Below are positions 1-9,400 of a stretch of DNA of 64,000 bases, one piece after another. The stretch's first letter is position 1. Each line of letters opens with the position of its first letter. Source of the DNA: Chlorella sorokiniana (lineage: Eukaryota > Chlorophyta > Trebouxiophyceae > Chlorellales > Chlorellaceae); contig CP084619.1 of the NCBI GenBank assembly GCA_025917655.1, positions 620,001-684,000 on the forward strand, in the 5' to 3' direction. The notes under the pieces were generated by a model. The model searched no databases. It was not told the origin of the DNA and was given only the letters and a program-made list of their open reading frames with translations. Made by a program: the position numbers and the translations under genes.

Positions 1-1435
1 GCAGCGCGCTGCCCTCGTGCGCCACCGGGCGGCCGGGAAGCCGTGGGCGTGCAGGGCGGCCTTGGTGCCGCCATCGGCTGCGGGAGGTGGGGGAAAGGGG
101 CAGAGGGCGAGTCGTCAGACCTCGCATGGTGGCGGGAAGAGGGCCACAAACAACGCATGGCGGCTGGCCGCCCCAGCCCCTCCAACAACAACCAGGGAGG
201 GCCACAAACAACGTATGCAGACATGCCGCACCAGCCCCTCCAACAACACAGCCGAAACGCACCCCAGCCGCGGCCGGCCACCACCGCGGCGTAGGCGGCG
301 GCGTCCGCCGCCAGCGCCAGCAAGGGGTCGCAGCAGCGCTCGCAGGCGCAGGCGTAGCGCTCGTGCGGCGGCACGCGCTCGCGGTGTAGTCGACGGGGCC
401 CAGCGGCACGCCGGCCTCCAGCAGCTCGGCCAGCGGGGGAGGCGCACGCGGGGCCCGGCAGCTGGGCCACGGCGGCGTCCAGCTCGGCGCCGGCAAGCGC
501 CCTGATCGCGCGCAGGCGCCGCAGGAAGGCCGCCGTGCCCTCCGGGGTGGCGTCGCCGGGGTAGGCGGTGCCCCACAGGCCGGTGGACCCGGCCTCCACG
601 ATGCCGCCGCGGTGGCGGCCGGCCTCGTGCTGCGGCGAGCCGGTGGCGGCGCGGGGGGCCAGCCCAGCGCGATGCCGTGCACCGCGTCGCGCACCGCGTA
701 GGCGCTCACGCAGCGGTCGAGGGCGCTGCCCAGGTCGGCGGGGGCTGCTGCCGCTGCTGCTGCTGCTGCGGTGGGGCCGGCACCACTGCCTCAAGGCGCA
801 GCGTGCACAGCTCCAGCGCGGCGAGCGAGTGGTCGGCCTGGCGGCGCGGGGAGGAGGAGGTGGCGCCGCGGCCGCTGGGCGCCGGCGGCTGCTGCGTGCG
901 GCGGTAGGCGTTCACCTAAAGGGTTTGTGTGGAGGGCCAGGGAGGGAGGGAGGGTTTGTGAGGTGTGCCAGGCGGCAGCTGCCCACAAAGACACAAATCA
1001 CCCGCCCACAGCAGCTGCCTACAAAGACACAAATCACCCGCCCACTACCCGCCCGCCCACACAAAAACAGCCCACCTGTGCCAGGAGGTCGGCGGCGCCG
1101 GGCACCCCGTCCGCAACGGCGCGGTGCAGGGCGGCGTGGTCCACAAACTGCTGCAGCCAGCCCACGCGGCGAAAGGCGTCGGCGGCCTGGCAGACGCGCT
1201 GGAAGGCCAGCAGCAGCGCCTGGACGGTGCTCCAGCGGGTGACGCCGTCGACTTCGAGCTCGCGCTGCTCCCAGGCCTCTCCTGGCTGGCCGAGGATGTC
1301 CCGGCGGGACAAGAGGCGGTAGTTGCCGTGTTTGGTCTGGCTGCCCCCAGGCACGCCGGTGGTGTTTTCCTTGCCTTTGGATGGAGGGAAGCCGCGGATG
1401 GTGTTCAGCACGCATACAGCTAGGAGAATCTCCAT
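1..1435 (-). CDS. Unrecognised protein, partial at the left edge
   Basis: I do not recognise this protein. The likely start is the ATG at 1435, opening with MEILLAVCVLNTIRGF. The first exon (about 1435-1075) continues with RDILGQPGEAWE and QALLLAFQRVCQAADAFRR. After an intron holding a 35-bp tandem repeat, exon two (about 915-690) contains HSLAALELCTLRLEAVVP, a glutamine-rich stretch and CVSAYAVRDAVHGIALG. A further exon (about 600-290) contains GLWGTAYPGDATPEGTAAF, a leucine/alanine-rich helix, ELLEAGVPLGPVDY, and then HERYACACERCCDPLLALA after a one-base shift. The CACERCC cluster recalls the cysteine-rich segment after SET domains in SMYD-type methyltransferases, but I see no SET core, so that is only a suggestion. 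The gene continues to the left of the window. Confidence 0.4.
139..250. repeat. Imperfect tandem repeat, two units, in an intron
   Basis: Two units of about 57 bp share GGGCCACAAACAACG near the start and CCAGCCCCTCCAACAACA near the end. They lie between coding segments of the left-edge gene, in a probable intron. Confidence 0.7.
976..1045. repeat. Direct repeat of about 35 bp, two units, in an intron
   Basis: The segment CACAAAGACACAAATCACCC, with flanking CAGCTGCC and GCCCAC, occurs twice head to tail. It sits between the first two coding segments of the left-edge minus-strand gene. Confidence 0.8.
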
Positions 1436-1879
1436 GCTGGATTGAAGGATTAGAGGATTAGAGGAAAAACAGGGCTACGGGGAGAGCGAGTTCGGAACGA
1501 AGGCTGAGAGGGCCAGCAGCTATGATGGAGCTATGGGGGAGCGGGAATTGGTCATCGGGAGCGAGGAAGAAGAAGAAGAAGTGGGGCGTATTCGCGTAGT
1601 GAGGGCACTACGCAGGAGGAACGGGGTTCATAGCGATCTCGCGCCCCTGGCTCCTATACAAAGCAAAGCAACGAAAATCACTTAGAATCAGCTGTGCCGC
1701 GCCCCAGTCTGCCGCCGCTTCGCCCGCCCGCGCCGTCGCGGCAGCCTCAGCAGAGCGCGCTGCAGCCGTCTCCGCCGACTCCCCCCGCCGCCAGGTGGCC
1801 ACGAGTCTTTGGGCTGACGCACTGCTGAACCACACTGCTGAACCCGCTGCCAGTGCCCTCGCCCACACATTTTTAGCTA
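1436..1879. other. Intergenic stretch without a recognisable gene
   Basis: Between the start of the left-edge gene (1435) and the duplicated block that begins near 1880. It has a GA-rich patch near 1561-1585 and no convincing coding segment. The minus-strand frame that crosses it has no recognisable protein content. It probably holds the promoter of the left-edge gene. Confidence 0.5.
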
Positions 1880-2993
1880 CACTCAGGATGCAAGCCCCAC
1901 CCTTGTGCCGAGCCAAGTGCTCGACGTCCTCCAGCAGCAGCGGCTCCACCAGCGGCCACACCCCCGCTGGCACGACCCGCCTGCGCAGCCCCCAATGCGT
2001 CGCACATGCCAGGCCAGCTCCTGGGCGGCCGCCGCCTCGCCGCCACCGCCCGCCGCCGCTTCGGCCGCCTGCGGCGCGGAACTGCCGCCCCGCTGCCTGG
2101 AGGCTGCCTGGAGGGGGCGAGGAAACATGTGCACATGTGGGGCAGGGCACAGGGGCTTCGAGTTGTGTGAGACAACTCGTGGCATGGATGTGCAGGGATC
2201 AAGCAGCTGCAACACCAACAACATCAAAGAAACAGACCGTTGAGGCAACAGCAGGCCCACCTTGAGGCTGAGGCGGGACTCGGCGGCAGGGCCCTCCGCC
2301 GCCGCAACCGCAGCGGCGCTGCCGGCGACAACCAAGGCCAGACGCCGATGATCACCAGCCGGGTCCTGCGAACACAGGGCAGCATCTGCCGGCAGCTGCT
2401 GCAAAAAGGCGACCGCCGCCTCCAGGGCAGCGACTGCCGCAGGCGACCCTGCCAGCTGCTCCGCGGCGGCGGCCAGCGCAGCGGGCGGTGCGGGACTCGC
2501 CGCTCCGTCGTCCGCACGCTCGCTTGCGCCGCCGATGGCCGCAGCAGGCAGGGGCGGCAGCAGCGCGCTCAGCAGGCGGAGGTGGCAGCGCAGCGCCAGG
2601 CCGGCGTCGCCGCTGCCGCCGCCGCCGGCGCCTGCCGCAACCAGGAGCAGCTGCATGCCTTGCAGCCACTGCGCGTGGTGCAGCTGCTGCAGCTCCCACT
2701 CCTGCTCGGTGCAGCAGGGGGTCAGGGCGGCAGCCACCGAGCCGTGGTCGCCGGCCGCAGCCGCCGCCGCCGCTCCCTCCAGCACACCGTGCAGCCGCAA
2801 CGCCTCCTGCTTGTCAAGCACCGTCGCGGCGCTGACGGCCCCGTCGCAGGCGCAGTGTGGCAGGGCCAGGGCCGCGCCTCTCTCTGCAGAAGCAAAAGGA
2901 AGCAGGGGGGGCCGAGGGCAACTTGGAGCCAAACTGCAGCCAAGCATAGCTCAAGCGTAGCTCTCCCCAGCCGCGGCGGTTGTCCATTTGTCC

Positions 2994-2998
2994 AAAAA
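2994..2998 (-). terminator. Pol III terminator after permuted tRNA copy 1
   Basis: AAAAA on the plus strand is TTTTT on the minus strand. It lies 11 nt past the last base of the tRNA 5' half, where the permuted precursor should end. Confidence 0.75.
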
Positions 2999-3009
2999 TG
3001 TTGCCTTGC

Positions 3010-3137
3010 TATGGGCCCCACACGCTACCACTGCGCCAAGCTGAATGCTGCCAAACCTCCGTCAGCAGATTCGAACCGGTGCGACCCGGCATCCTTGTGA
3101 GTTTCAGCTCAAGGTTTCGATCCTTGGACCTTGGGGT
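3010..3137 (-). tRNA. Circularly permuted initiator tRNA-Met (CAU), copy 1
   Basis: On the minus strand the 3' half comes first (3137 to 3102: A38, anticodon-stem CCCCA, variable AGGTC, T arm CAAGG-ATCGAAA-CCTTG, acceptor AGCTGAA, discriminator A). A 56-nt spacer (3101-3046) follows, then the 5' half (3045 to 3010: acceptor TTCAGCT, TG, D stem GCGC/GCGT around AGTGGTA, G26, anticodon-stem TGGGG, loop CCCATA). Read in tRNA order this gives 72 nt with acceptor (7 bp), anticodon (5 bp) and T (5 bp) stems fully paired. The anticodon is CAT. A54 and A60 in the T loop and three G:C pairs in the anticodon stem are initiator marks. Pair 1:72 is U:A rather than the usual A:U. CCA is not encoded. There is no 5' half upstream of the 3' half, so this is not two ordinary tandem genes. 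Confidence 0.88.
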
Positions 3138-3148
3138 GATCCCCGGCT

Positions 3149-3755
3149 GCAGTCTTGAATTTCGTACTACATAAGACGCCAGACCCCAAAATTTGCCCGA
3201 AAAAAAAATTCCGCGCCTGGTCTCTGTAACTGTCCAGTCAAGTCAAAAAAATCCCGTTTCCCCGGCCCCCGCTGCGCCCGATTCCCCGTCTGGCACATCC
3301 AACGATCAGCTGCCCCCTCTGACGATCAGCCTTGCCAGCCTGGTGACCGAGTTGCAATTCCCATCCCGCGGTTGTCTTACTCTCCCCGCCGCTTTCTCCT
3401 CTGCTTTTATTAGCAATCGTTTTATGCGAAGCGGGCCGCCGGCTGGCACTGGCAGTCGCGATGCGCCATTCGCTTCTGACGTGCCGGCACCCTATCGCCC
3501 TGTGCCTCGCGTAAGCTTCTTTTGAGAGCTTCAGAATAACAAGGGGCGCGGTGCGCCGGCGTGCAAAGGCGCGCAGCTGCGGGCTGGCATGCTCCTGCCT
3601 GCTGCCGCCGCTGCTGCCGCCCTGCAGGTGGCCCAGCCCCCGCCTGCAGGCTGTGCACTCTCCCTGCCTTCCAAATGCCCCTGGTTTCTTAAAAGGCGGT
3701 TAAGGTTAACGTTACAGGAGCAGCAGTGGGCGCGGCAGCAGTGGGCGCCTCAGGC
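3149..3755. other. Intergenic stretch with part of a dispersed repeat
   Basis: No gene seen. The stretch begins where similarity to the CABIN1-like locus ends. It includes a block at 3211-3287 shared with 13547-13605, then C/T-rich sequence. Its right part is the 3' flank of the minus-strand gene that ends at 3756. Confidence 0.55.
3211..3287. repeat. Dispersed repeat, copy 1
   Basis: CCGCGCCTGGTCTCTGTAAC, then CAGTCAAGTCAA and CCCCCGCTGCGCCCGATTCC, recur in the same order and orientation at 13547-13605. Both copies lie in gene-free DNA. Confidence 0.7.
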
Positions 3756-5990
3756 TCAGGCATCAGGCAGGGACAGTGCCATGGCTTGCCGAGCGGCACA
3801 TATGCGTTCATCCTCGTGCATGCTGAGCGTGTACACTCCCTCGCCCAGGGTGTGCACCTCCACATCAGTGCAGATCACCAGGTTTGTGTAAGCTGCGCAG
3901 GGCTCTCCCATAAGATAGTCATGAGGGAAAGCGTTCCGGTCCCGCACCCGCTCCAGCCACGTACCCTCTCCCACATACTCGCCCGCCTCGAACGTTAGAT
4001 CGCCGACTGCCAGCGGTTCTGCCAGCTGCTTGGGGGGCCGCTTGCGCGCAGCAGCCAGCACATATCATCATCATCGTGATTCCCTGCCACCACGGCCACA
4101 AAGTCGCCCACGCTAATGCCCAGCGTCTCCAGCTGCGTGTTCAGCGCCGCCACGAGGCGGGCGCTGCTGACGCCGCTGAAGGCGGGTTGGGGTGCTGCCT
4201 GCTGCGCCGCTGCCTCGTCCTCCTCCTCGCTGTCCGTTTCCCAAGCCTGGTGTGCGCCGCGGCGGCGCTGGCTAGCCTGCTGCCTGCTGGCCGCTTCCTG
4301 GCTGCCCGGCTGCTTGCTGGCACGCATCGCAGTGGGGGCACGGGTGCCCCTCAGCCACAGCTGCCGGGTGACCCAGGGGGCAAGGCGGTGCCGCGCTCAC
4401 AGTTCCCAAAATCTGCCGTCCTGCAGCCCAGTCAGGAGCAGTAAAATGTTGTGAATGAAGCCGCATCGACTGCATTCCTAACCCCAGCCTGCCCCACGTG
4501 CTCAGCGTGCCGGCAACACGCCCAGCTGTGCCGCCCCTCCCCGCGCCCAGCTGCGCCGCCCACCCCCGTGCCCACCTGCACGACGCGCAGAAGCAGCTCA
4601 GCTCCCTCATTTCCACGATGCCTGCAATACCCGCCGTGAAGAAGCAGCGGCTGCGCTGCTGCCCCCGTGCGCCAGTGTAGCGTTGCCCGTTGGGGTGCTC
4701 GACTGCATCGACAGGCACATACACAAAGCGCCGTTCTGCGAGCTCCACTGCTGCTGCGTGTGCCTCCGAGGTCTTGGCTGCTGGTGCAGTCTTGCAGGAG
4801 ACACACCAGTCGAACAAGTCGTCGGCGGAGTTGATAACCACGCCGCCCTCAGTGGCTGCCACCAGGCGAATTGCCCGCTTGATCAGCGCCCCCACGCCGT
4901 CGTGCTCCCCCTTCCCATGCCCTGCCTGCCAGTGGTGCCAGCAGATGCGGATGTTCAATGCGGCGGCCAACTCGGACTGCCGCATGTGCTTGTCACAACA
5001 CCTGCAGCAAGGGGGCAGGCTGCTGCAAAGGGTGGCCCGGAGGACTGCAGCAATGACCGGGGCTGCAACCGCAGGAAGGCACATTGCCTCACCGGAACTG
5101 GCCCGAGCAGCCATCGGTCCAGATGTGCAGGATGTCAGGTGTGCAGCCCTGTGCAGCCAGCCAGGCCGTGATGTCCTTCACAAGTGCTCCACGAACCTGT
5201 GGCAGGCGGGCAGTAGGCAGGGCAGGGCAGGGCAGCGCTGGGCAGCGCAAGCAGGGCAGGGCAGCGTGGGCAGTGCCGGCAGGGCAGGGCAGGGCAGCAT
5301 GGCCCCGCCTGTGGGAGTGCTTGCGGTCAGGCGAGATGAAGATGTGCTCGGTCTTGACGCGCTCAGCTGCGCCCGGCACCCAGTGCCAGGTGGAGGCAGC
5401 TGCTGCTGAGAAGCATCACTCTGCTTTTCATACCCAGCAGAGAGATGGTGCATGAATGGAGGCAAGAGTAGCTGCTGACCTTCCTTGCCAGCTGAGCTGG
5501 CACCAAACGCCAGCAGGACGCCCAAGCCACCAAGCCATCCAGCAGTAGGGGGAGGGGAGTGACCGGGTGCTGCCTCCAAGCTAGATACTGGCTGAGGTGC
5601 ACGTATCCCCATCGGCTGGCAGCCCCACTGTTGAAGCGGACGTGGTGCAGCACGGGTGCCCTGCTGTGAAGCAACCCTGCCTGCCATTTGCCCTCCAGCC
5701 ACGCCTGCTGCAGCTGCAGAACACTTTGCTGCAGCCAAAGCTCCCGCATAGGACCTAGCTGCGACGGTAAAGCGCTGCCACTGGCGGTGCCACCAAACTG
5801 GCAGACAGCTGAGGCCCTGGTGGCCCAACACCCCTGGCCACTGGGGACAACTGCTACTGGAGAGCTGTGCTGGTTGAGCCCTGCCAATGACAGCCGTCGC
5901 GCTGCTGCCAAAGGACCCATGATCAAAGCGTCTGCCATAAGGGAACGGTGCCCAGCAGGAATCTTGCTATGTACAACTTGAACAGGGTAC
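3756..5990 (-). CDS. Mobile-element-like protein with SDGC/HGKG-type core
   Basis: A multi-exon minus-strand reading. From the N-terminus it holds SGAASRWGYVHLSQYLAW (about 5600), KTEHIFISPDRKHS (about 5340), DILHIWTDGCSGQFR (about 5100), HWQAGHGKGEHDGVGALIKR (about 4920-4860), DDLFDWCVSCKTAPAAKTSE, and C-terminal VGDFVAVVAGNHDDDDMCW, FEAGEYVGEGTWLERVRDRN and LVICTDVEVHTLGEG, with a stop at 3756. A [ST]DGC..QF segment followed by HGKG..DG.G..KR is a combination I associate with a family repeated in algal and animal genomes and often taken to be transposon-derived. The acidic spacing resembles a nuclease-type core, but the class is uncertain. It could also be a domesticated host gene. The N-terminal limit is not certain. 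Confidence 0.5.
5217..5299. repeat. GGCAG-type minisatellite
   Basis: Runs of GGCAG/GGGCAGC units, slightly varied, lie within an intron of the mobile-element-like minus-strand gene, between the SPDRKHS and TDGCSGQF exons. Confidence 0.85.
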
Positions 5991-6485
5991 AGTGGCAATA
6001 GCAGATAGGTCAGCCTGCTACCCCGCTTGCTGGTGCCCAGCCTGCCCAGTAGTTTGGATGTTTGCAGCTAGCAGACCCGTCCCACCATTGCATAGCAATG
6101 AGCATGGCCCTGCCAGCTGAGTAATTTGGCAGGGTGTATGGGTGGGGAGCCTGGGCATGCAGGGCAAGAGCAAGTAGTGCAGCAGACTGGCAAGCAGCAG
6201 TCTGCATGCTCAGAAGAGGGTGGAGATAAAAGGTGCTGCAATAAGCCCGCCTGAAGGCAATCTGAATCCCTCGGAACCTGACACTTCTGCTTATAGCAGT
6301 ACGCACAAGTATATAAAGTGCATAGCCGCCAGCAACTATGGGAATTGAAGCACAACCATCCGTACGCATCCTGCAGTCAAAGGAACTCGATCCGAGCAGT
6401 TCTGGCGGAGAGTTTTGGGAGGGCTGCGACTTACCGGTAACTGGACGCTTAAACGGCGGCGGCAGCGGCTAACAACATAAGAGGG
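5991..6485. other. Intergenic region with promoter sequence
   Basis: Between the probable start of the minus-strand element-like gene and the ATG at 6486. It is less GC-rich than its surroundings and has a TATATAAAG box at 6310-6318. No protein or RNA gene is seen. Confidence 0.55.
6310..6318 (+). promoter_or_regulatory. TATA box of the BNR gene
   Basis: TATATAAAG lies 168 bp upstream of the ATG at 6486, in a local AT-rich stretch. The distance allows a 5' UTR of about 140 nt. Confidence 0.5.
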
Positions 6486-9400
6486 ATGCATGGTGGATCA
6501 CAAGGCGCCGCGTTCGCACGGGCAGCAGCGCCACTAGCAGTGGTTGCTGCGTTGTTAGGCGCATGCCTGCTGGCGGCTGGGCCATTCTTCCAACAGTGGT
6601 CTGTGCCTTCAAAGAGCTCTAGCCGACAGCAGGCACGTGTGAATTATATAACAAATTCAGCAGATGGCTGGCATATTGCTCAGCCCCCTCGGAATCCTTA
6701 GCAGCGGTTGGCTGCTGCCCGGTTGCCCAGCTGTGCTTGCTATGCGCCAGATCAGAAGCAAGAGTGCTGGGACCGTGGGCCATACGATCCAGCTTACCTG
6801 CGGTGCATCTCATATGATCTTGTTGTCATCGGCGCCACTCCTGCAGGCCTTGAAAGCGCTGCAGCACTTATTGGCTGATGTGGAGGCAAGGCACGCCGCC
6901 GCCCAGACTCAGCTGGAACCAACCATAGCGCAGGTGCGGTGCCGGCTAGCGCTGCCTTTTTGTCTATGTGCAACTGCGCCCCTTCTTCCCCGTGCTTCTC
7001 CTCGCGTTCCTCGCCAACCCTGTGTTGGAACTGAACCGGTTTCCATGCCATTGCCTGCTGCGCGCGGTTGCGTCTGTCCAGCCACTCCCATACCCTCCTG
7101 TGCAGCTGCTGGAGCTGCAGAGGGGCATCGAGGCCCGGGTCAAGAAGCTTTCTGGGCTGCTGGAGGTTGCAAGCAATTTGCAGAGCCTGAATCGCAACCT
7201 CTCTGGGCACGCGCCCTGCCCCGGCACTCTGACAAGCTTTCAGAACAGCCCGCAGTGGCAGTAGGTGCGGCAGCAGCTGGGCGGTTGGGGTGCACATCTC
7301 AATGGTTGGCTGCTCATCCTCCAGTCGGGACGGGCATGTGGCCACACTTTCCTGGAAGCCTCACGAGTTTTCAACTCGCTCCTCATTCCCAGCGCACCTG
7401 GACAATGAGGGGCAGTACCTGGCCTCCCCCCTCCCTCGTCAAGCTGCCCGGAGGGCGGCTGCTGGCGGCGGCGGAACGGACAGGGCGCCCCACAGAGGAA
7501 ACGCAAATGAAGCTCATCTACGCGTCTGACAACAGCGGCGCCATGTGGCAGCAGATCGCGACAGTGGGACCCATGAACTGGCCACAGGTCACCGTTTTTG
7601 CTTGCTCTCCTTGCGATGCCGCTGCGCTGGGCACTCCTCACTTCTGGCTGCCCCCCCCCCCCCCAATACACACACACGCACGCCTGTATTCAATCACATC
7701 ACACCATCATCGTATCTGCTATACATGCGCTGTCTGTGCAGCTGGTCAGCTGCGCCAGCGGTGTCTACCTGATTGGCACGGAGCGCCGCTTTTCCCGCAA
7801 CAACAACCTGGTGATCAGCAGGATGATGGACGAGCAGGGTGCGTTGCGCTGCTCTGTGCTGTGTGAGATCAGCGGCATGTGGCAGTTCATTGGGACACGC
7901 AGTATGTGCGTTGTTCCGTAAGGCATAGTTGCCATGCAATCGCGGTGTGGCAGCCACATCAATATGCTGCACCGCTCGTGCGAAGTGGCCGACACCGCCC
8001 ATGCGCTTGCAGGCGCCAGCTGGTCACAGCCCACCAAGCTTACAAGTGGGCTGTGCGTGGTCAGGTGCCTGCGGCTGCAGTAGGAATTCCGCTCTTCACG
8101 GCCGCTCTTTGCTTTGCATGCAGCCAGGCACACAAGGTGCTTGCTTGCTGCCGCCCAAGCACGGACATGCGTCTTGTTTTCCCTGTCGCCGCGGCCGTGC
8201 CTGCTGCCGCAGCGCCAACAGCGGTGTGGATGTGTCCCATGGGCGTGTGACCAAGACGTTTGAGCTCATCCCCTCCATGGCCCAGCCGGTGGTGCAGACT
8301 CGGCTCACGCATGTGCGCTGCCATTGGGCCTCTGGCTGAGAAGCGCTTCGCGAGCTCGAGTGCCCTGCCTGTTGACTTTCAGGCACGGCTGCAGCGGCTG
8401 CAACCCTTCCCTGCCCGCCTGCTTCTCGCAGCCTGTAGCCGTGGACATCGGGGCGGGGTGCAAGGCCCCACCTGGCGACACCCCCGCTGCTGGAGCTGCC
8501 AGTGGCCTCAATTGACGGCTTCGTCCTGTACACGCTGGTCAAGGTTTGTGTGCTGCCCTGTTCCCGTCCGATGTGCAGAAGGGCCTGCAGGCTGCCCGCT
8601 GGCTGGCCAGGTGAGTGCAGAAGGGCCAGCTGGCTGCTACCCAAGCATCCCCTCGGGCTGGGGCGCCCACACGGATTCCTAGGGTCTGCTCCCTGGTCCC
8701 GCTGCACCGCCTACCGCACAGGTGCCCCTGCGAGGCAAGGCACTGTTCTTTAGGATCGCCGGCATCGATGCGACGAAGAAAGTAATCATGTCAGTCTCGC
8801 TCAATACCTGCGCCTGCAGCTGCCACGCCTTGCCGAGACGGGCCAGCCTGGGGAAGGCCAGCTGGCGGCCTCGGCAGCGGCTGGTGGACTACTCTGCAAA
8901 AACTGCACTGCTGAACCTTGCACCTGCCCAATCTGCCGCTCTCCCCCGCCTGGCTGCAGCGCGCGTCTCGAGCGCTTCAACATGTTCTGGCAGAAAGAGC
9001 CTGTGTCGCTCGCGGCGAACAACACACTAACAGTTTGGTCAGGTGAGCAGGCGGTGCCATCGCGCGGCATGTTGCCCTGGGTGTCCAGCTGCTGGCAGGG
9101 TCCTCTCGACTGATGCTGCCGCAACGGTTCTATGTGGCGTGAGCCGCATGGGAACCAGGCTTTCCCTTGCAGGCTGATTGTGCTGTCATGGCCTCATCAA
9201 TGTTGCCTGGCTAGCATCTCACAAAGTCCCCCTCACACCCCACCCAGCGACTCACCTCTTACCCCGCCGCCCCATACGTGTTCCATCATCGCTTTGTTTT
9301 TCAGGCGATCGGATATATGGCGCTGTGGACTGGGTAGCAATGGCTATGAGCGCCGACGAAACGGCAGGCAGGGCAGCTGTCCTGCCCTCCAACCTGCATG

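Larger units (their letters stand above)
1880..3148 (-). pseudogene. Truncated partial copy of the CABIN1-like gene
   Basis: This block matches 20184-22295 closely, base by base, including introns and splice sites, so it arose by copying DNA rather than RNA. It carries the exon starting AGAGAGGCG after a CTGCAG acceptor (about 2887) and the long TPR-region exon with HHAQWLQGMQLLLVAAGAG and CHLRLLSALLPPLPAAAI. Against the full copy it lacks most of 20275-20983 (intron plus exon sequence), a 54-nt piece near 21437-21490, and a few short pieces. All upstream exons of the parent are missing because the block stops inside the intron that carries the tRNA. It has no start and no C-terminal exons, so it should not make a CABIN1-like protein. 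Confidence 0.85.

Noticed and set aside
290-600. SET-domain methyltransferase (SMYD-like)
   Set aside because: Only the CACERCC cluster suggests it. No NHS or GEE-type SET motifs are visible, so I left the gene unnamed.
3060-3100. A second tRNA around the spacer's GGTTCGA element
   Set aside because: The T-stem pairing is poor and no D arm or matching acceptor strand lies upstream at the right distance.
2994-3148. Ordinary tRNA or two tandem tRNAs at this place
   Set aside because: There is no 5' half upstream of the 3' half and no 3' half downstream of the 5' half. The only consistent cloverleaf uses the permuted order.
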